A DNA stretch of 46,800 bases from Pontimonas sp964350865 (GCA_964350865.1 CAYGLJ010000006.1:1-46800); one strand, 5' to 3'; positions 1-7,958 are shown, numbered from the stretch's first letter. Program-made: numbers and translations. The notes: a model not told the origin generated them from the sequence alone.

Positions 1-14
1 GATACAGCGTTCGC

Positions 15-1331
15 ATGGCAAACACGGAACAAGAGTTCACCACTGAACTGCGCGGATACAAGCGCAGTGAAGTAGACGAGGTCATTAATGATCTCCGTGC
101 TGAACTCATCCAGGCCGCCAAGGACCGTGGAAATCTCCTCGATGAACTGACCGCTCTGAAAGAGCACGTTGCGGCAGTGGAGGCATCCACCGGCGAATCA
201 CTCTCCCCCAGCTACTCAGGCCTGGGAAGCCGCCTCGAGGCTGTTCTTCGCATCGCCGAAGAACAGTCCACCCGCATCATTGGTCAAGCAGACATTGACT
301 CAGAGCGGATCATCAGCGCCGCGAAGCTCGAAGCGCAGACGTTGGTGGAATCCGCACAGCGCGAAGCGGAGCGGGTCTCCACCGATGCCGCCAACCGTGC
401 TGCAAATACCCTGGAGGGCGCTCAGGCCAAGGCTGAGCAACTCATCAGCGACGCCACCGAAGAGGCCCAGCGCCTCACCGCCGAAGCTGTGGAGGAAGCA
501 TCCGCAATCCGCGGTGCCGTCGCTACCGAGGCGGCCAAGATGCGCGCTACGGCAAAGCGCGAGACCGAAGCATTTCGAACCGAAGTGAAGCGTGAGATCT
601 CAGAACTGAAGGTTGTGGCAGAGCGCGAGCTCAACGTTGCGCGGGAACAAGCGTCGGAGCTCACTAAAGAGGTCGAAGCTGAGCGCGCCAGTCACGAACT
701 CACCCTCAAGAAAATTCAGGAAGAGGCAGCGCTCGCCAAGACCAACCTTGAGCACGAGGTCGCCGAAACCACAGCGAAGCTGAAGCACGAAAATGACAAG
801 CAGGCCGAAAAGCTTGCCCAGATTGCCGAGCAGGCGCGGGTGGATCTCGATGCGGAACTTAGCGCTCGCCGTGCGGAGGCGGAACGCGAACTTCTCGACG
901 CCCACCAGAAGGCCGTGGAATTGAACAACCGATTCCTCAAGGAAGCCGAATCTCAACTAGCGGAGACAAAGTCCAGGGTCGCGGCGCTTCGTGGGGAACA
1001 CAAGAAAATCACTGCCGCGATCGACGAGGCAAACCGCTCCGGAAAACTTGATGCTCAAGCTCGGGCCGCCCAGCTCGTTGCAGACGCAGAGCAGAGGGCT
1101 CGAGAGATCATCCAGGTTGCGGAGGAGGAAGCCACGAGCCGAGTGGCGGCTGCCGAACGCCGGTTGATTGAGCTTCGCTCCGAGCGCGACACCATTGCGG
1201 AGTACGTCGAGTCCCTGCGCACCATCGTGGGTGCCGTGCTCGATGCTCCCGCACCGAAGAAGGCTCGCACCGCCTCTAAACGCTCCAAGCCTCGGGCAGT
1301 GGAGCAGCAGGCGGATTCAGCCGCCTCGTAA
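15..1331 (+). CDS. DivIVA-like coiled-coil protein
   Basis: 438-residue protein, very rich in Ala, Glu and Arg. The first ~30 residues carry a DivIVA-type motif (FTTELRGYKRSEVDEVINDL: an aromatic, GY, then VDEVI). Residues ~35-410 are an almost unbroken predicted coiled coil, and the last ~25 residues are a basic tail (KKARTASKRSKPR). There is no signal peptide or membrane segment, so it should be cytoplasmic. DivIVA/Wag31 proteins of Actinobacteria mark curved membrane and organise polar growth or division; a similar scaffolding role is inferred here. It is longer than typical Wag31 (~260 aa), so it is probably a paralogue rather than the main polar-growth protein. It faces the hydrolase gene, and the two 3' ends overlap by 56 nt. 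Confidence 0.75.
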   Translation: MANTEQEFTTELRGYKRSEVDEVINDLRAELIQAAKDRGNLLDELTALKEHVAAVEASTGESLSPSYSGLGSRLEAVLRIAEEQSTRIIGQADIDSERIISAAKLEAQTLVESAQREAERVSTDAANRAANTLEGAQAKAEQLISDATEEAQRLTAEAVEEASAIRGAVATEAAKMRATAKRETEAFRTEVKREISELKVVAERELNVAREQASELTKEVEAERASHELTLKKIQEEAALAKTNLEHEVAETTAKLKHENDKQAEKLAQIAEQARVDLDAELSARRAEAERELLDAHQKAVELNNRFLKEAESQLAETKSRVAALRGEHKKITAAIDEANRSGKLDAQARAAQLVADAEQRAREIIQVAEEEATSRVAAAERRLIELRSERDTIAEYVESLRTIVGAVLDAPAPKKARTASKRSKPRAVEQQADSAAS

Positions 1332-1998
1332 TTTCGTTCAACACGAAACGGGTCTGAGTTTCTCCGACCCAGAGGTGCTTGGCACCCTCAGCCATCACCA
1401 GCTCAATGGTGGGGGCTGGAGAGAACCCGGCTCTGGCCGGTTCCGGGGGCAAGAAATCGTCAAACTCAGGAATGAGAGCAATCACGGGGACGGGCGCGTT
1501 GTTCCAGGAGGCCACTTCCTCGGGAGAGGTGCGGTGCAACGGGGGCGAGAGAAGGATGACTCCCGAGAGACGATGGGCGTGCGCCCTCGCGTGCTTCAAA
1601 ATAACCTCCGTGCCAAAAGACCACCCGATCAGCCAGGGCGCCGGTAAACCTTGGCGCTCCGCCTCGCTCAGGGCAGCCTCGAGGTCGTGTTTTTCCTCGA
1701 TTCCCTCGCCAAATGTTCCCTCGGAGGTGCCTCGAGGCGAGCTGACACCGCGGAAATTGAAGCGAAACACCGCAATATCCGCGAGAGCAGGTAAACGCCA
1801 CGATGCTTTCCGGATGATGTGAGAGTCCATGAAACCCCCCGCGGTGGGGAGGGGGTGGAGGAACAAGGCTGTGGCCATGGCGGGGTGGTCCTCAGGCCAG
1901 GCAATCTCACCCACCAACCTCAGACCGTCCGACGTCGTGAAACTGATGTCTTCTCGTCTCGCCGGAAGGACAGTCGTCGAGGTGATGGGCGAGGTCAA
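1276..1998 (-). CDS. alpha/beta hydrolase
   Basis: Alpha/beta-hydrolase fold protein of about 240 aa. The nucleophile elbow is GWSFGTE (G-x-S-x-G), the oxyanion region is LHPLPTAGG near the N-terminus, a candidate acid is in the PEFDDFL stretch, and a candidate His is in AKHLWVG. It resembles small serine hydrolases that act after steroid- or acyl-type substrates (COG2945-like), but the substrate is unknown. I prefer a TTG start at 1998: it overlaps the stop of the upstream gene as TTGA and has GGAG 6 nt upstream. A longer in-frame TTG at 2025 is the alternative. It is translationally coupled to the small Cys/His protein gene upstream. Confidence 0.75.
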   Translation of the reverse strand: MTSPITSTTVLPARREDISFTTSDGLRLVGEIAWPEDHPAMATALFLHPLPTAGGFMDSHIIRKASWRLPALADIAVFRFNFRGVSSPRGTSEGTFGEGIEEKHDLEAALSEAERQGLPAPWLIGWSFGTEVILKHARAHAHRLSGVILLSPPLHRTSPEEVASWNNAPVPVIALIPEFDDFLPPEPARAGFSPAPTIELVMAEGAKHLWVGETQTRFVLNEITRRLNPPAAPLPEAWSV

Positions 1999-2288
1999 AA
2001 GATTCTCCAACAGTGCTTGTGCCAATGGCGACGCTCCGACACGTCATGGGAATCACCCATGATTCCGTCTTGCTTCCAGGCCACCAGGTGGTCCACGCCG
2101 GGCTCGATGGTGAGGTTGCAGCCCGGGCAGGTGTACACCTTCTGAGCTTTGGAGGCACCAATCGGTTGCACGGTATAGGTGTAGCCACGTTTTGTTTCGG
2201 ATCGCCGGAACCCGGTCTTCAGGCGCTCGAGGTCAAGTGGCTCACCGTCATCGCGCTGAGAGCCCCGACGCCTGTTATTGCGGGGCAT
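1995..2288 (-). CDS. small actinobacterial Cys/His protein
   Basis: 97-residue protein starting MPRNNRRR. It has a basic N-terminus, then the pattern TYTVQPI, YTCPGCN, VDHLVAW and RHWHKHCW. The CxxC pair and the C-terminal His/Cys cluster suggest a small zinc-binding fold. Conserved uncharacterised proteins with this pattern are widespread in Actinobacteria; no activity is known to me. The ATG at 2288 lies 2 nt after the stop of the lytic transglycosylase gene, so the two genes are probably co-transcribed. A longer reading in the same frame runs through that upstream gene and was rejected because it lacks any family resemblance. Confidence 0.8.
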   Translation of the reverse strand: MPRNNRRRGSQRDDGEPLDLERLKTGFRRSETKRGYTYTVQPIGASKAQKVYTCPGCNLTIEPGVDHLVAWKQDGIMGDSHDVSERRHWHKHCWRIF

Positions 2289-2290
2289 CC

Positions 2291-2875
2291 CTAGTACCAA
2301 TTCCTTTGTTGGGAGTGGGCCCAGGCAACACAGGGCTGGCCGTACCGTCCTTCGATATAGCCCAAGCCCCAGCGAATCTGGGTTTCCGGGTTCGTCGCCC
2401 AATCTGCTCCAGCGCTGGCCATCTTCTCTCCCGGCAAGGACTGCGGAATTCCATACGCTCCCGAACTGCGGTTGAGAGCAAAGTGGTTCCAGCCCGACTC
2501 TTTGTTCCACAGAGCGACCAAACAGCTGAACTCGGCTTGGTCCCACCCTCGGGCCGCCACTTGTTCGAGAGCGTACGCTTGAGCGCTACCCGGGTCTGGA
2601 CGCCCCACCGCAGGTGCCATCCCCCAGGCGCCAGTCACGTTGAACTCTTCTCTTTCGAGGCCCATCCCGCTGCCCATAATGACGAGGTTGGATCGCTCAG
2701 CTGATCCGGGCGCAAACCACGCGTTAGCGCTCGTTGTCGAAGGGCCCGCAAGGGGTACTGCCACAAAGGCCGTCACCGCGGCAATGGCCAGGAGCGACAG
2801 GGCCGATTTTTTGGCGTCTCCAGCGGATCGCGCCGATGCGCGAAGAGGGGTTCGTCGAAGTCTCACAGCTCCCAC
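2291..2875 (-). CDS. secreted lytic transglycosylase-like protein
   Basis: 194-residue protein with a basic N-terminus, a hydrophobic segment at ~24-46 and an export-type cleavage region (TSANAW). The C-terminal ~85 residues match the SLT/Rpf-like lysozyme fold of actinobacterial transglycosylase domains: the candidate catalytic Glu is in LWNKESGW, followed by GAYGIPQ and a C-terminal W-x-HSQ-x-x-NWY signature. It probably cleaves peptidoglycan glycan strands outside the membrane. A TACACT hexamer at 2876-2881 directly abuts the GTG at 2875, so if that is the promoter the true start may be the in-frame GTG at 2866. The product has only a short linker between signal and domain. Confidence 0.8.
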   Translation of the reverse strand: MGAVRLRRTPLRASARSAGDAKKSALSLLAIAAVTAFVAVPLAGPSTTSANAWFAPGSAERSNLVIMGSGMGLEREEFNVTGAWGMAPAVGRPDPGSAQAYALEQVAARGWDQAEFSCLVALWNKESGWNHFALNRSSGAYGIPQSLPGEKMASAGADWATNPETQIRWGLGYIEGRYGQPCVAWAHSQQRNWY

Positions 2876-2881
2876 AGTGTA
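2876..2881 (-). promoter_or_regulatory. possible -10 element of the transglycosylase gene
   Basis: TACACT on the minus strand fits the actinobacterial TANNNT -10 consensus. It lies 9 nt before the in-frame GTG at 2866 and immediately before the GTG at 2875. No clear -35 box is visible. Confidence 0.35.
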
Positions 2882-2906
2882 CCCGGGAGGTCCCTAAATG
2901 TCGGGG

Positions 2907-3452
2907 TTAGCGAACCGCCAGCATGACCGACACGGTCTCGTCGAGGAGGGTATCGACCTGCTTTTCGTCATACCCACCCAGCGTCGTGCGGAATGTTGCC
3001 TTGCGCACAGCTGTGACCGATAAAGATTCTTGTTGTTGGAAATAGCGGGCAATGTGATCACACATGTCATCAACGTCACCCGGGTGGTATCCGGGGCGAA
3101 TCTTGGACACGGTGCGGAATTTCGAGTGGGAAGGCCGAGCTACCCGGTCCAATATTTCCTGGGCCCGTTCACGCACCCCGGCGTAATAAGACTCTTCACC
3201 CTGGTCTGCAGTGTCCGCAAGCCGCTCTTTGTCCGCGAATGCTTCCTCCAGGCGCCAGAGGGCCTCATCTACCGCTTTGGTGCCAAAGCCGTCTTTCGCG
3301 ACGAGCGGGAAAACTTTGTGGCGAATATCGCTCGAGGTGATTCCCTCTTCCTCACCCTCGAACACCCGCCGGGCACGATCCAAGAACTCTGTCACGACGT
3401 CCGGGTCATAGCCGGGCATGCCTTTTTCGGCGCGAGGGAAGGGAGTATCCAC
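2907..3452 (-). CDS. short DivIVA-repeat protein
   Basis: 181 residues from a GTG at 3452 (first residues VDTPFPRAEKG). It contains four evenly spaced DivIVA-type motifs: GYDPDVVTEFLDRA, GFGTKAVDEALWRL, GYHPGDVDDMCDHI and GYDEKQVDTLLDET. Each has Gly-aromatic, a few residues, then Val-Asp/Val-Val and a hydrophobic helix. Family knowledge ties such DivI1A repeats to membrane-curvature or cell-division proteins, but no long coiled coil follows here, so self-assembly like Wag31 is doubtful. The gene starts 49 nt after the end of cdsA on the same strand, and a link to envelope growth is inferred from that. A longer reading starting at 3578 would overlap cdsA and was rejected. Confidence 0.75.
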   Translation of the reverse strand: MDTPFPRAEKGMPGYDPDVVTEFLDRARRVFEGEEEGITSSDIRHKVFPLVAKDGFGTKAVDEALWRLEEAFADKERLADTADQGEESYYAGVRERAQEILDRVARPSHSKFRTVSKIRPGYHPGDVDDMCDHIARYFQQQESLSVTAVRKATFRTTLGGYDEKQVDTLLDETVSVMLAVR

Positions 3453-3501
3453 GTGGTCATTCTGCCAGCCTTCGCCCCCAAAACCGGGGCGGACTGCCGG
3501 T

Positions 3502-4449
3502 CTAGCCAAAAATCTGGAACATGACGAAAAGCATCGCCATCGAGGGCAACATCGAGTCCAGGCGGTCCAAGAAACCACCGTGTCCCGGCAGCCAGGACGA
3601 AATGTCCTTAATACCCAAATCTCGCTTGATCAGAGACTCCACCAAATCACCGAGGGTGGCAGAACCCAAGAGGACTGCCCCCAGGAGCACACCGACCCAC
3701 CAGGACACACCCAACATCAGGACCCCCAGTAATACTCCCGCGACAAGAGCGGCGAGGAGTGACCCGGCGAACCCCTCCCACGTTTTCTTGGGAGAAATAT
3801 TGGGAGCGAGAGGTGTCTTGCCGAAGCTCAACCCTGTGGCATAGGCAGCCACATCAACACAGACCACGATGACAACCCCGGCAAAAAGCCACCAGACACC
3901 ACCAGGACTCGTGGCCACGGTGACGGCAAAGCCTGCCAGGAAGGGGATGTAGGCCAGCACCATCACAGCCACGCCGATGTCAGGCAGAGTCGTGGCTCTC
4001 GAATCCGGCTGGAGAAGGGCTCGGCCCGATCGGATGGCAATCGCCAAAATGATCGCTCCTACCAAAGACCACAGCTGACCTTCCGGGCCAAAGAGGGCGG
4101 CCAGGGGAACCATCGTCGCCGACACAATCACGAGGGGCCAGCGTGAGCGCAGGCGTCCTTTGACGGTGAGTGCTCCGGCAAGCTCCAGGACTGCAAACAC
4201 GACGAGGGCTGTCACAAAGAGGACAAAAAGTTCCACCAGCCAGACCAAGCTTGCAACAAAAACACCACCGAGAAGTAGCCCAAACACAATGGCTTGCCAG
4301 AGGGGACGTCCCGCACGCTTATCGATGCGGGCATTGACGTCTCGAACCTGCTCCTCGAGCTCAGATACTGCAGCTTCGAGCTGCTCCAGCGCTTCCGCGC
4401 CTACCTGGGCTGGATCAAACTTCTTTTTCGATGACGAACGCTCGCTCAT
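3502..4449 (-). CDS. cdsA: phosphatidate cytidylyltransferase
   Basis: 315 aa. It converts phosphatidic acid and CTP to CDP-diacylglycerol, the precursor of phosphatidylglycerol, cardiolipin and phosphatidylinositol, in the cytoplasmic membrane. The family signature is intact near the C-terminus: SLIKRDLGIKD, then PGHGGFLDRLDS, including the metal-binding acidic residues. About eight hydrophobic segments follow an N-terminal ~50-residue acidic, coiled-coil-like stretch (EALEQLEAAVSELEEQV), which is an extension relative to compact homologues. Its ATG overlaps the frr stop by one base (TAATG), so translation should be coupled to frr. Confidence 0.95.
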   Translation of the reverse strand: MSERSSSKKKFDPAQVGAEALEQLEAAVSELEEQVRDVNARIDKRAGRPLWQAIVFGLLLGGVFVASLVWLVELFVLFVTALVVFAVLELAGALTVKGRLRSRWPLVIVSATMVPLAALFGPEGQLWSLVGAIILAIAIRSGRALLQPDSRATTLPDIGVAVMVLAYIPFLAGFAVTVATSPGGVWWLFAGVVIVVCVDVAAYATGLSFGKTPLAPNISPKKTWEGFAGSLLAALVAGVLLGVLMLGVSWWVGVLLGAVLLGSATLGDLVESLIKRDLGIKDISSWLPGHGGFLDRLDSMLPSMAMLFVMFQIFG

Positions 4450-5003
4450 TAGACCTCGAGCAGCTCGGCTTCTTTCTTTTTGAGGGCTTCCTCAATCAAA
4501 TCAATGTGGTTCTTGGTGATGGACTCGAGCTCTTTCTCTGCCCGAGAAACCTCATCCTCACCTACGTCAGAGGTAAGAGCACTCAAATCGTCCATCGCTT
4601 TGCGACGGACGCTGCGCACAGAAACACGACCGTCTTCTGCTTTCTGCTTGACGATCTTCACGTATTCTTTACGGCGCTCTTCGGTGAGTTCCGGCATGGT
4701 GACTCGAATCACGTCACCATCGTTGGAGGGATTCGCCCCGAGGTTCGGAAAATTGGTGATGGCCTTTTCAATCTCTTTGAGAGCGCTCTTGTCATAGGGC
4801 GTCACCAGGAGGGTGCGTGCTTCCTGGTTTTGCAAGCTTGCGAGCTGAGCCAACGGGGTCGGAGAACCGTAGTAGTCGACCATAATCTTCTGGAATAGAG
4901 CGGGGTTCGCGCGGCCTGTCCGGACCGTCTGAAAATCGTCGTGGACAACGTCGACAGCTTTCGCCATCTTCTCTTTCGCCTCAGCGAGGACGTCAGCAAT
5001 CAT
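4449..5003 (-). CDS. frr: ribosome recycling factor
   Basis: 184 aa, the normal length for RRF. With EF-G it splits post-termination ribosomes. Family landmarks are DFQTVRTGRANP near residues 24-35, VDYYGSPTPLAQLA, and a C-terminal helical region with RRKAMDDL and KELESITKNHIDLIEEALKKKEAELLEV. It starts at ATG 5003 with AAGGAGAA upstream. It follows pyrH by 40 nt and overlaps cdsA by one base, the usual pyrH-frr-cdsA order in bacteria. Confidence 0.97.
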   Translation of the reverse strand: MIADVLAEAKEKMAKAVDVVHDDFQTVRTGRANPALFQKIMVDYYGSPTPLAQLASLQNQEARTLLVTPYDKSALKEIEKAITNFPNLGANPSNDGDVIRVTMPELTEERRKEYVKIVKQKAEDGRVSVRSVRRKAMDDLSALTSDVGEDEVSRAEKELESITKNHIDLIEEALKKKEAELLEV

Positions 5004-5043
5004 GGATTCTTCTCCTTGGTCTCAGTCTAGTTTGCGGTGTCCT

Positions 5044-5751
5044 CTAGGACACGACGGTGCCGATGCGCTTGCCCACTATGGCTTTAGTCACGTTTCCTGC
5101 GGGTTCCATGCCGAAAACGACCATGGGCATCTTGTTATCCATGCACAGGCTAAAAGCAGTAGAGTCCACGACCTTCAGGCCCTGAACGAGCGCCTCCTGG
5201 TAGCTCAACTTGTCATATTTCTTGGCGCTCGGGTCCTTTTTCGGATCCGTCGTATACACACCATCGACACCGTTCTTCGCTACCAGGACCTCATCAGCCA
5301 GGATTTCCAGAGCCCGTTGAGCAGCAACAGTGTCCGTGGAGAAGTAGGGCAAACCGGCTCCGGCTCCGAACACGACAACCCGGCCCTTTTCCAGGTGGCG
5401 AATAGCCCGCAAAGGAATGTAGGGCTCGGCGACCTGCGTCATCGAAATTGCGGACTGAACACGGACCTGAGCGCCCGCCTGTTCCAAAAAGTCTTGCAAG
5501 GCCAGAGCGTTCATCACGGTACCGAGCATTCCCATGTAGTCGGCTCGCCGGCGATCCATTCCGCGCTGGCTCAGTTCCGCGCCTCGGAAGAAGTTACCCC
5601 CACCGACGACCACGGCGACTTGGGCTTTCTTGGCGCCTTCCGCGATTTCGCGGGCGATGCCGGCCACCACGTCAGGATTTACTCCCAGAGATCCCCCACC
5701 AAATGCTTCACCGGAAAGCTTAAGAAGTACTCGACGACGGCCTTCGGGCAT
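5044..5751 (-). CDS. pyrH: UMP kinase
   Basis: 235 aa, amino-acid-kinase fold. It phosphorylates UMP to UDP with ATP and is typically a GTP-activated, UTP-inhibited hexamer. The sequence shows RVLLKLSGEAF at the N-terminus, VVVGGGNFFRG, DRRRADYMGMLGTVMNALAL (UMP-binding region), GAGAGLPYFSTDTVAAQRA, and DGVYTTDPKKDP near residue 165. The ATG at 5751 has AAGGAAAGG 6 nt upstream. A TACGCT hexamer at 5778-5783 suggests its own promoter just behind the tsf terminator hairpin, so pyrH-frr-cdsA can be expressed apart from rpsB-tsf. Confidence 0.97.
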   Translation of the reverse strand: MPEGRRRVLLKLSGEAFGGGSLGVNPDVVAGIAREIAEGAKKAQVAVVVGGGNFFRGAELSQRGMDRRRADYMGMLGTVMNALALQDFLEQAGAQVRVQSAISMTQVAEPYIPLRAIRHLEKGRVVVFGAGAGLPYFSTDTVAAQRALEILADEVLVAKNGVDGVYTTDPKKDPSAKKYDKLSYQEALVQGLKVVDSTAFSLCMDNKMPMVVFGMEPAGNVTKAIVGKRIGTVVS

Positions 5752-5777
5752 GTTGGCACCTTTCCTTTGCGCTCTTT

Positions 5778-5783
5778 AGCGTA
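5778..5783 (-). promoter_or_regulatory. pyrH: possible pyrH promoter (-10)
   Basis: TACGCT on the minus strand fits TANNNT and would place transcription start near 5771, about 20 nt before the pyrH ATG and upstream of its Shine-Dalgarno. No good -35 match is seen; that region is the terminator stem. Confidence 0.45.
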
Positions 5784-5798
5784 GCGCGGGCGCAAACG

Positions 5799-5836
5799 CC
5801 TCGGGGGCAGTGGCACGCTGGCCACTGCCCCCGAGG
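5799..5836 (-). terminator. strong hairpin between tsf and pyrH
   Basis: Perfect 16-bp inverted repeat (5799-5814 pairs with 5821-5836) with a 6-nt loop, starting 13 nt after the tsf stop. It is extremely GC-rich and is not followed by a T-run, as is common for actinobacterial terminators. It probably ends or attenuates rpsB-tsf transcription and protects its 3' end. Confidence 0.75.
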
Positions 5837-5849
5837 AGAGAGTTGATAT

Positions 5850-6674
5850 CTAGGAACCGACGCGGAAGCGTGCGAAACCGCTCACGCTCAGACCGGCCTG
5901 GTCCAGGACCTGCTTGATCTGGAGTTTGTTGTCCCTGGCATAGTCCTGCTCCAGCAACGCAACCTGCTTGAAGAAAGCGCCCAAGCGCCCTTCGACAATC
6001 TTGGGCAGGGCCGCATCGGGCTTTCCTTCGCCACGGGAGATTTCCTCCACGATACGTCGCTCGGCCTCGACAGCCTCTGCAGGGACATCATCCTTGGAGA
6101 GGTACTGGGGGTCAGCAAACGAAATGTGCTGGGCGACACCACGCGCAGTCTCTGCGTCGCTACCGGAGTAGGCCACCACAACACCAACCTGCGGGGGCAG
6201 GTCCTTGTTGGTCTTGTGCAGGTAGATCGCGAAGTTCTCACCCGACAGCTTCGCTACGCGACGCAGCTCCACTTTCTCGCCAATGATTGCGGCCTGGTCG
6301 TCGATCATGCCGGCGACTGTGGCGGAACCTGCGGGAGCAGCGAGAGCTGCTTCTGCGCTCTCAGCGCCTGCGGCGACCACTGCGGCCAGGACCTCGTCGG
6401 CAAGCGTCACGAACCTCTCGTTCTTGGCTACGAAGTCCGTTTCACACGCCAGCTCAATCAGGTAGGCAACACCCTCACCTTCGTGAGCAGCTACCAGGCC
6501 TTCACTGGTGGAGCGATCGGCGCGCTTTGCGTTACCTTTGGCGCCCTTGAGACGGAGGATTTCCGTGGCTTTCTCCACGTCTCCACCGGCTTCTTCCAGG
6601 GCGTTCTTGGTGTCAACCATTCCGGTCCCCAGCTGCTCGCGCAGCTTCTTAATGTCCTCGAGTGACACAGCCAT
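5850..6674 (-). CDS. tsf: elongation factor Ts
   Basis: 274 aa, normal length. It is the nucleotide exchange factor that releases GDP from EF-Tu. Landmarks are the N-terminal UBA-like domain (IKKLREQLGTGMVDTKNAL, GGDVEKATEILR), the core TDFVAKNE motif around residue 79-86, and the C-terminal LLEQDYARDNKLQIKQVLD stretch. It lies 11 nt after rpsB with a GGGAGAG ribosome binding site, giving the standard rpsB-tsf operon. Confidence 0.97.
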   Translation of the reverse strand: MAVSLEDIKKLREQLGTGMVDTKNALEEAGGDVEKATEILRLKGAKGNAKRADRSTSEGLVAAHEGEGVAYLIELACETDFVAKNERFVTLADEVLAAVVAAGAESAEAALAAPAGSATVAGMIDDQAAIIGEKVELRRVAKLSGENFAIYLHKTNKDLPPQVGVVVAYSGSDAETARGVAQHISFADPQYLSKDDVPAEAVEAERRIVEEISRGEGKPDAALPKIVEGRLGAFFKQVALLEQDYARDNKLQIKQVLDQAGLSVSGFARFRVGS

Positions 6675-6685
6675 AGGTCTCTCCC

Positions 6686-7783
6686 TTACTTCTTCTCTGC
6701 GGGCTTGGCAGCAGCTTTCGCCGGAGCCTTCTTCGCAGCAGGCTTCTTTTCTGCTGCAGCCTTCGTGGTGGATGCCTTAGCGGCAGGCTTCTTCTCGGCC
6801 GCGGGCTTGGCAGCAGCTTTCGCCGGAGCCTTCTTCGCAGCTGGAGCCTTGGCGGCCGGAGCTTTGGCGGCCGCAGGCTTCTTCTCCGCGGCTGCCTTTG
6901 CTGGCGCCTTGGCGGGTGCCTTTTTGGCTGCAGGCTTCTTCTCTGCAGCGGGTGTGGCTTCTGCTTCAGGCTCTGCGGTCTTTGCCGGCGCTTCGGTGGT
7001 CGCTGCCGGGGCGTCAGCTGACTGCTCGAGGAGCTCGCGCTCCCACTCAGCGAGTGGCTCCACTGCGGAGACATTGCCCTCAGCTTCAGGCTTCTGGTGG
7101 CGCTCAATGAGGCCCTCAGCAACAGCATCGGCAATCACCTTGGTGAGTAGCGCGACAGAACGAATGGCGTCATCGTTACCCGGGATGGGGTACTGAAGGT
7201 CGTCCGGGTCAGCGTTGGAGTCCAGGATTCCCACAACAGGAATGCCGAGCTTTCTGGCCTCATCGATAGCAAGGTGCTCGCGAATGGGGTCGATGACCCA
7301 CATCGCACTGGGAGCCTTCTGCAGGGTGCGAATACCGCCGAGGGACTTCTGCAGCTTGGTCAGCTCACGCTTCTTCAGCAACAGTTCCTTCTTGGTGTAA
7401 CCCTGAGTGGTGTCCTCGTAGTCGATTTCTTCGAGTTCTTTCATGCGACCCAGGCGCTTCGACACGGTCTGGAAGTTGGTCAAGAGACCACCCAACCAGC
7501 GCTCGTTGACGTAGGGCTGGCCGACGCGGGTGGCTTGCTCGGAAACAGACTCCTGAGCTTGCTTCTTCGTTCCCACGAACAGAATGGTTCCGCCGTGCGC
7601 AACGGTTTCCTTCACAAAGTCGTAGGCCTTGTCAATGTAGGCCAGCGACTGCTGCAGGTCGATGATGTGAATACCGCTGCGCTCGGTCAAGATGAAGCGC
7701 TTGACTTTCGGGTTCCAGCGGCGGGTCTGGTGTCCGAAGTGAACACCAGCGTCCAGTAGTTGTCTAATAGTGACGGCAGCCAT
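6686..7783 (-). CDS. rpsB: 30S ribosomal protein S2 with long Ala/Lys/Pro tail
   Basis: 365 aa. Residues ~1-240 are a normal S2 (MAAVTIRQLLDAGVHFGHQ, RWNPKVKRFIL, FVGTKKQA, RWLGGLLTNF, DPIREHLAIDEARKLGIPVVGI, PGNDDAIRS). The rest, from ~255 on, is an acidic-then-basic low-complexity tail of about 110 residues built from AEKKPAAKKAPAK-like units, resembling histone H1 or mycobacterial HupB tails. Typical S2 is ~230-280 aa; short Ala-rich tails occur in Actinobacteria, but this one is long. Inference: the tail is disordered and solvent-exposed, with a possible RNA-binding or ribosome-hibernation-related role. It is the first gene of the rpsB-tsf operon, starting at ATG 7783 after AAAGGAGAG. Confidence 0.95.
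   Translation of the reverse strand: MAAVTIRQLLDAGVHFGHQTRRWNPKVKRFILTERSGIHIIDLQQSLAYIDKAYDFVKETVAHGGTILFVGTKKQAQESVSEQATRVGQPYVNERWLGGLLTNFQTVSKRLGRMKELEEIDYEDTTQGYTKKELLLKKRELTKLQKSLGGIRTLQKAPSAMWVIDPIREHLAIDEARKLGIPVVGILDSNADPDDLQYPIPGNDDAIRSVALLTKVIADAVAEGLIERHQKPEAEGNVSAVEPLAEWERELLEQSADAPAATTEAPAKTAEPEAEATPAAEKKPAAKKAPAKAPAKAAAEKKPAAAKAPAAKAPAAKKAPAKAAAKPAAEKKPAAKASTTKAAAEKKPAAKKAPAKAAAKPAEKK
6699..6841. repeat. in-frame direct repeat in the S2 tail
   Basis: An identical 41-nt segment occurs at 6699-6739 and 6801-6841, offset by 102 nt (34 codons, so in frame). Around it the tail shows degenerate copies of the same Ala/Lys/Pro unit. This indicates recent internal duplication at the DNA level rather than codon-diverged ancient repeats. 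Confidence 0.85.
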
Positions 7784-7958
7784 GACGGCTCTCCTTTTGT
7801 TCTCGGTTTATCCCACACGATTGTGTGAGCCTGGTGCCGAGGCCACCACCGCACTCCATCAGAACCTTCCCGGAGGGAGAGACTGTCTGGAGACCGACGG
7901 GTGTGAACCTTGATCGACACGCGAAGTCACAGAGCGAACTCTGCGCCCCGCCAGCATA
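7784..7958 (-). promoter_or_regulatory. rpsB: rpsB promoter and long 5' leader
   Basis: The 207-nt gap before rpsB is the longest non-coding stretch in the window. TATGCT at 7953-7958 (minus strand) is a good -10 candidate, giving a leader of about 160 nt. Near the start codon the leader can fold a hairpin (7814-7818 with 7823-7827) inside an outer 5-bp stem (7802-7806 with 7837-7841), just before the AAAGGAGAG site. S2 regulates its own operon through leader structures in other bacteria; a similar autoregulatory leader is an inference. Confidence 0.45.

Noticed and set aside
1995..2546. 183-residue reading of the small Cys/His gene
   Set aside because: The first 86 residues run through the lytic transglycosylase gene and have no family match; ATG 2288 gives the conserved protein.
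6699..6960. Repeats resembling a CRISPR or minisatellite array
   Set aside because: The repeats are in-frame codons of the S2 tail with no spacers of constant length and no cas genes.
6705..7196. Ala/Gly-rich plus-strand open frame
   Set aside because: Mirror image of the S2 Ala/Lys/Pro repeat; composition artefact.
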